64,000 bases of DNA from Adiantum capillus-veneris (taxonomy: Eukaryota; Streptophyta; Polypodiopsida; Polypodiales; Pteridaceae): contig CM043943.1 in NCBI GenBank assembly GCA_014529385.2, positions 158,058,247-158,122,246 of the forward strand, given 5' to 3'. The notes beneath the pieces are model-generated. The model made no database searches and was not told the DNA's origin. It worked only from the letters and a program-made list of their open reading frames with translations. Shown one piece after another: positions 61,501 through 64,000 of this stretch. Each line of letters begins with the position of its first letter. The first letter of the stretch is position 1. Position numbers and translations under genes: made by a program.

Positions 61501-63141
61501 AAAGTAACCCGAGTAGCCATCACACACTGTGTACTTCTCATGACCAGCTACTTCATTTAGTATCTCATCCTGAAATGGGAGGGGAAAGTGATCTCTTTTT
61601 GTTGCCTCATTAAGTGGACGATAATCCACACACACCCTCCACTTGCCGTTTTTCTTAGGAGTGACAACAACGGGAGAGACCCACTCTGAATTCTCCACTG
61701 GATAAATGAAACCTGCTGCTAGAAGCTTTCTTACCTCCTTGAGTAGAGCCTGCTCTTTAATGACTCCTAGCCTTTGTAGCTTTTGAGCCTTAGGTGTGGC
61801 CTCTGGCTTTAACTCAATCTTGTGTTGAACAACATCTACCCCACGCACATCGGTGTAGTCTTTAGCAAAAAGCCTAGGAAACTTCCTTAGCACACATTTG
61901 AACTCCTCTCTTTCATCCTTTGTAAGTGTTGTTGATAACATACCTTCCAGCATCCCTTCATCTTGAACACCTTCGTTCTCTTGAGGACCTACCTCCTCCA
62001 AGCCTTGACAAGAGGTCTCTTGGTTGCTTGGCTTAAACCTTACCCCCATGACTTCGATGGAAGACTCCTCTTCAGTAATGCTGCCGCTACTTTCTTCTTT
62101 TGAAGTGCTATCGGTCCAACCTTCTTCCGTCTCACTTTGAGATGATTCTTCATGGAGCTCCTCTTGGCGTTGCTCCTTCATGTCAAAGACAACCTTCTTA
62201 TGATTGTCATTCCTGCAAATTAATTTCCCACTCTCCCAATCCTGCAAAGCTCGCATTTTCATTAGCCATGGTCTTCCTAGGATAAATGGATAACCACTTC
62301 CCTTGGTCGACATAACATAGAAATCCACTGCCTTCTTAATGCCAAAGGCCTCCACAAAAACATTTTTACAAATGCCTACGCACCTAGCCTTGCTATTGTT
62401 TGCCATTTTCACTTTGATTTCAGGTGTCTCATGGATGTGCATGCCTAGTCTTTGCATGAGCCCTTCTGTCATGCTGCAAATTTGTGCACCCCCATCCACT
62501 AGACCTTTCCTAACCAATGTTCCTTTTATGTAACAATCTAGCACAGGTATAATATCCTCGTTCATTTCAGCATGTGCAATTTTTACAACAGGAAAACTCT
62601 CTTTTACCTTTCTCCTAGTGCTAACTGCCTTTGTTAAATCCCTCCTAACTTGTGGGCATAATGCAAGAAACTGAGGCCATGAGATATCAGGACCCTTACC
62701 TCGCATGTCTTCCAACAGGTTGTATGGAGCCATACCATGTCCAAGAGGGAAGTCTTGGAGATTGATACGACGTCGAGTCCTCTTAGCTTCCTTGGTCTCC
62801 TTTGCCTTCTTGCCTTGTCCATGGTCACTTTGTGATGGGACACCCTCTTTCTCTTTACCTTTTCCTCGGCCACGCTTAATGCCATTTGCTTCCATGTCAA
62901 CCTCATTTGAGTTTGTCACCTCTACCACATGCACATTTGGATCTGGCAAAGGTGGAACTCCTTCTACCCCTTGTGGAGGTGGTCTTGGTCCATTTGGTCT
63001 TTGTAGAAGCCTTGGTTGTTGACCAGTTCCTTCACCTGCATTCATCATTGGGTAATTCAAGTTAGGTCTCCCTGGATCCCCACGGGGCCAAGGACAATTA
63101 TACATCCCATGTCCAGACTCTCCGCAATTCCAACATTGCAA
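58591..63141 (-). CDS. Tat-type Ty3/gypsy pol polyprotein (1516 aa): zinc knuckle, PR, RT, two RNase H domains, integrase
   Basis: Order along the protein: CCHC knuckle CWNCGESGHGMYNC (3-16); Lys/Arg/Glu linker; protease LVDGGAQICSM (Asp216) and LGRPWL; acidic linker (325-400); RT (about 440-640) with WRVCVDYRPLNE, RVMPFGLTNAPATF and FIDD (603-606). A first RNase H-like domain (about 740-860) lacks the usual catalytic Asp (FFVSSSVGKETIGAVL). A second, archaeal-type RNase H (about 893-1020) has FFDGAF, NNEAEYD, KGDALL and DADLLA. Integrase: HHCC region (1110-1151), GIDAMGPL (Asp1179), VSDNGPGF (Asp1239), NGLVEKANG (Glu1275), D-x35-E spacing. Dual RNase H with a degenerate first copy is the hallmark of the Tat lineage (Ogre/Retand type). 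The frame is fully open, so this is a young copy. Confidence 0.95.
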   Translation of the reverse strand: MQCWNCGESGHGMYNCPWPRGDPGRPNLNYPMMNAGEGTGQQPRLLQRPNGPRPPPQGVEGVPPLPDPNVHVVEVTNSNEVDMEANGIKRGRGKGKEKEGVPSQSDHGQGKKAKETKEAKRTRRRINLQDFPLGHGMAPYNLLEDMRGKGPDISWPQFLALCPQVRRDLTKAVSTRRKVKESFPVVKIAHAEMNEDIIPVLDCYIKGTLVRKGLVDGGAQICSMTEGLMQRLGMHIHETPEIKVKMANNSKARCVGICKNVFVEAFGIKKAVDFYVMSTKGSGYPFILGRPWLMKMRALQDWESGKLICRNDNHKKVVFDMKEQRQEELHEESSQSETEEGWTDSTSKEESSGSITEEESSIEVMGVRFKPSNQETSCQGLEEVGPQENEGVQDEGMLEGMLSTTLTKDEREEFKCVLRKFPRLFAKDYTDVRGVDVVQHKIELKPEATPKAQKLQRLGVIKEQALLKEVRKLLAAGFIYPVENSEWVSPVVVTPKKNGKWRVCVDYRPLNEATKRDHFPLPFQDEILNEVAGHEKYTVCDGYSGYFQIGIALEDQLKTTFITPWGCYAFRVMPFGLTNAPATFQRFMNMVFQAFFGKSIRVFIDDFCIYSSKSLHLQRVEEGLKKLYDMGGQLNPDKCHIAEDEVILLGHKVSYKSIEVDPSKAKALIELPSPQNLKEVISFIQKVKYMSRFIHLASELLHPLQKLTQQVEFAWSDELEEYFCNIKVILSELPTLMPPCWEYTFFVSSSVGKETIGAVLLQQDPHSTRMRPIYFSSRVMNALERGYTEAELMMLSLMFAIRKFRSYLLPKPFVILTAENLFPWVSSQMNLSTRISKWIMELQEFQYSFKVEDSVRAQLAGILTYRVHEKEIKVPEVKTLPLPPPKSIPNAFTLFFDGAFRRATGKAGGGIVLLNPSGEVVMKEKFNLPSSASNNEAEYDTLIHGLKMCIGQGIQRLMVKGDALLIVKQILGIWACKNESLRTKVHAIRRLFNQFEEVQLYHIPRKQNEDADLLAQQVVTCVEKEVQVIMVAATVKQPRYQGLESLTPIISYILEGEFPQDFTKAQKRRLMKKASAYLFLEGSLYQRGRDQVCRRVPTIEEIPAILKGLHEEVCGGHFAQELTVKKIFLAGYVWPSLHVDVQHWCKSCHNCQVNGNRRLVYGPRQIVLANGPFEKWGIDAMGPLPRTKNGKLYILVAVDYMTRWVEAQSVAKVNEKTVRKFVYTHICCRFGTPLEIVSDNGPGFRKGLLTEVCEELHILHRHSTPYYPQSNGLVEKANGVIAGIIRKMVTNKTKLWDDFLDGALWAYRTTYREATEFTPFHLVYGQEALQPIELNIPTMRLHGKSAQDDQEAWMDRLLTLAELEWKREAAYECYKMKATQTKEKLDKKLKDKGINEGDLVLRYDNRLDNRFDAKFETRWQGPYIVKKAFNSSYYQLMDLNGKEHSRKVNGYRLKPYLSCLLPKDLPKICQKATVSCKYCYMKHECNSSQNSEGPNNKDLVKDSEALSLEKMLYDGT

Positions 63142-63162
63142 GACTCTCCTAGGTCGTGGATC

Positions 63163-63870
63163 TCACTCTTCAGACTTCTTTGCTTGTCCCTTTGGACCTA
63201 CAGCTTGTGCAAGGTGAATTGACAGGCTGCTTAAAGATTTGTTTAACTTCTCAATTACTTCCGTCGTTACCTCAGGAAGCTCCCTCGATGTTGATGCTTG
63301 TGACTTACCTTTGGGTCTAAGACCTTCTATTGGAACCTCTCTCCTTAAGCACTTGAGTGTCCTATATTTCTTAGCAGCTCTAGTTTCAGCTGCATCAAAG
63401 GTAGCAGGTGCACCCGCCTCAACTTTTACCTTAAGGTTAGGAAAGAGTCCGGCTATGAACCTCTCCTTCTTTAGAAATTCTGCACCATCACCAGGGTTAG
63501 CAACATTTCGTATCCATAGAGCCCAAAGACGTAGAAACTCTTGCTTGTACAAGTAGTAGTCATCTAAGTCTTTTTGCTTATGAGAAACAATGTCTTGCCA
63601 TAATTTTTGAGTGTTTTGGGGATCAAAGAAGTATTTCTTAAAACGATTCAAAACTTCTGTGTAATTCCCCTTAACTTCCTCAGGCAAGGAGTCAAACCAA
63701 GTACTAGCATCTTTCCTAAGGACCACCTCAAACATTTCTACACGTTCTTGATCGGTTACTATCCTCTTGATACGGCAAGACATCTTGAAATTTGCTAAAA
63801 ATAATTCTGCATCCTCTCCAGGCTCTCCAAAGAAAAGAGGATATCCAGACATTTGGCGTTGGCTCTCCAT
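63163..63870 (-). CDS. Gag capsid part of Tat-type element (235 aa)
   Basis: Begins MESQRQMSGYPLFFGEPGED and contains the Gag motifs RIVTDQERVEMFEVVLR and ASTWFDSLPEE, followed by a Ser-rich tail and KKSEE. The stop TGA (63165-63163) is in the same frame as the following pol, with only seven codons before MQCWNC. CGA to TGA at a CpG would explain it. Without the stop, gag and pol would be one protein of about 1759 residues. The element's leader, primer-binding site and 5' LTR lie beyond the right edge. Confidence 0.88.
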   Translation of the reverse strand: MESQRQMSGYPLFFGEPGEDAELFLANFKMSCRIKRIVTDQERVEMFEVVLRKDASTWFDSLPEEVKGNYTEVLNRFKKYFFDPQNTQKLWQDIVSHKQKDLDDYYLYKQEFLRLWALWIRNVANPGDGAEFLKKERFIAGLFPNLKVKVEAGAPATFDAAETRAAKKYRTLKCLRREVPIEGLRPKGKSQASTSRELPEVTTEVIEKLNKSLSSLSIHLAQAVGPKGQAKKSEE

Positions 63871-64000
63871 TATTATGAAAGATTACAACACGAGTTACAA
63901 TAAGGGATACAATAGAGATTTAGAACCACTCGCCTGCAAATGAAGAAGTAAGAAAATACCACTCTAGGTTTTCTTCTTCAGCTATCCAAGCTTCAATGAG
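63871..64000 (-). other. 5' leader of Tat-type element (cut by window edge)
   Basis: AT-rich DNA upstream of the gag ATG with no primer-binding site yet visible. Confidence 0.6.

Overview
The window is nuclear DNA of a land plant with a repeat-rich genome. The evidence is an intron-rich plant CBL-interacting protein kinase (CIPK) gene, several plant-type LTR retrotransposons primed by initiator-Met tRNA, and abundant long (GT)n, (CT)n and (GA)n microsatellites. I cannot name the species. A fern or other non-seed plant fits the transposase-like sequences, but that is only an impression.

Layout. 1-2910 is noncoding with microsatellites. 2911-6905 (minus strand) is a retroelement chimera: a Ty3/gypsy gag-PR-RT 5' half joined in frame to a Ty1/copia RT-RNase H-LTR 3' half. 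6892-7060 holds two outward-facing tRNA primer-binding sites around a 141-bp TG...CA segment. 7061-9063 is GC-rich and low-complexity DNA with a tandem duplication. 9069-23582 is a complete but decayed Ty3/gypsy chromovirus-like element flanked by 5-bp duplications (TTTGT). Its 5' LTR is split by a nested 5.7-kb element (9256-14937, duplication CTAAT) that encodes gag, zinc knuckles and a protease but no reverse transcriptase or integrase.

25848-29304 is the one clear host gene: a 14-exon CIPK of 438 residues whose reading frame stays open across every predicted splice. It has a uORF upstream and a duplicated exon end in intron 9. From about 30.9 to 46.9 kb lies a tandem segmental duplication. 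Its first copy carries a second chromovirus-like element (about 32200-41282, minus strand), which is itself interrupted by a 322-bp TG...CA insertion with a GCCAT duplication and by a foreign segment of about 160 bp.

46.9-49.6 kb holds a copia-type LTR remnant and two minisatellites. 49.7-55.8 kb is the most unusual region. A plus-strand gene with seven predicted exons (569 codons, introns of 73-84 bp, 33-residue N-terminal repeats, no recognised family) converges tail to tail with a minus-strand, four-exon, transposase-like gene. The minus gene is broken by two nonsense codons and a homopolymer frameshift, and a second transposase-like fragment follows at 55 kb. 58.5-64.0 kb holds the 3' part of a young-looking Tat-type Ty3/gypsy element on the minus strand. 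It has a 1516-codon pol frame with two RNase H domains, and its gag-pol frame is interrupted by a single TGA.

All intron and exon boundaries come from GT/AG, phase and frame reasoning by eye. No search or alignment software was used.
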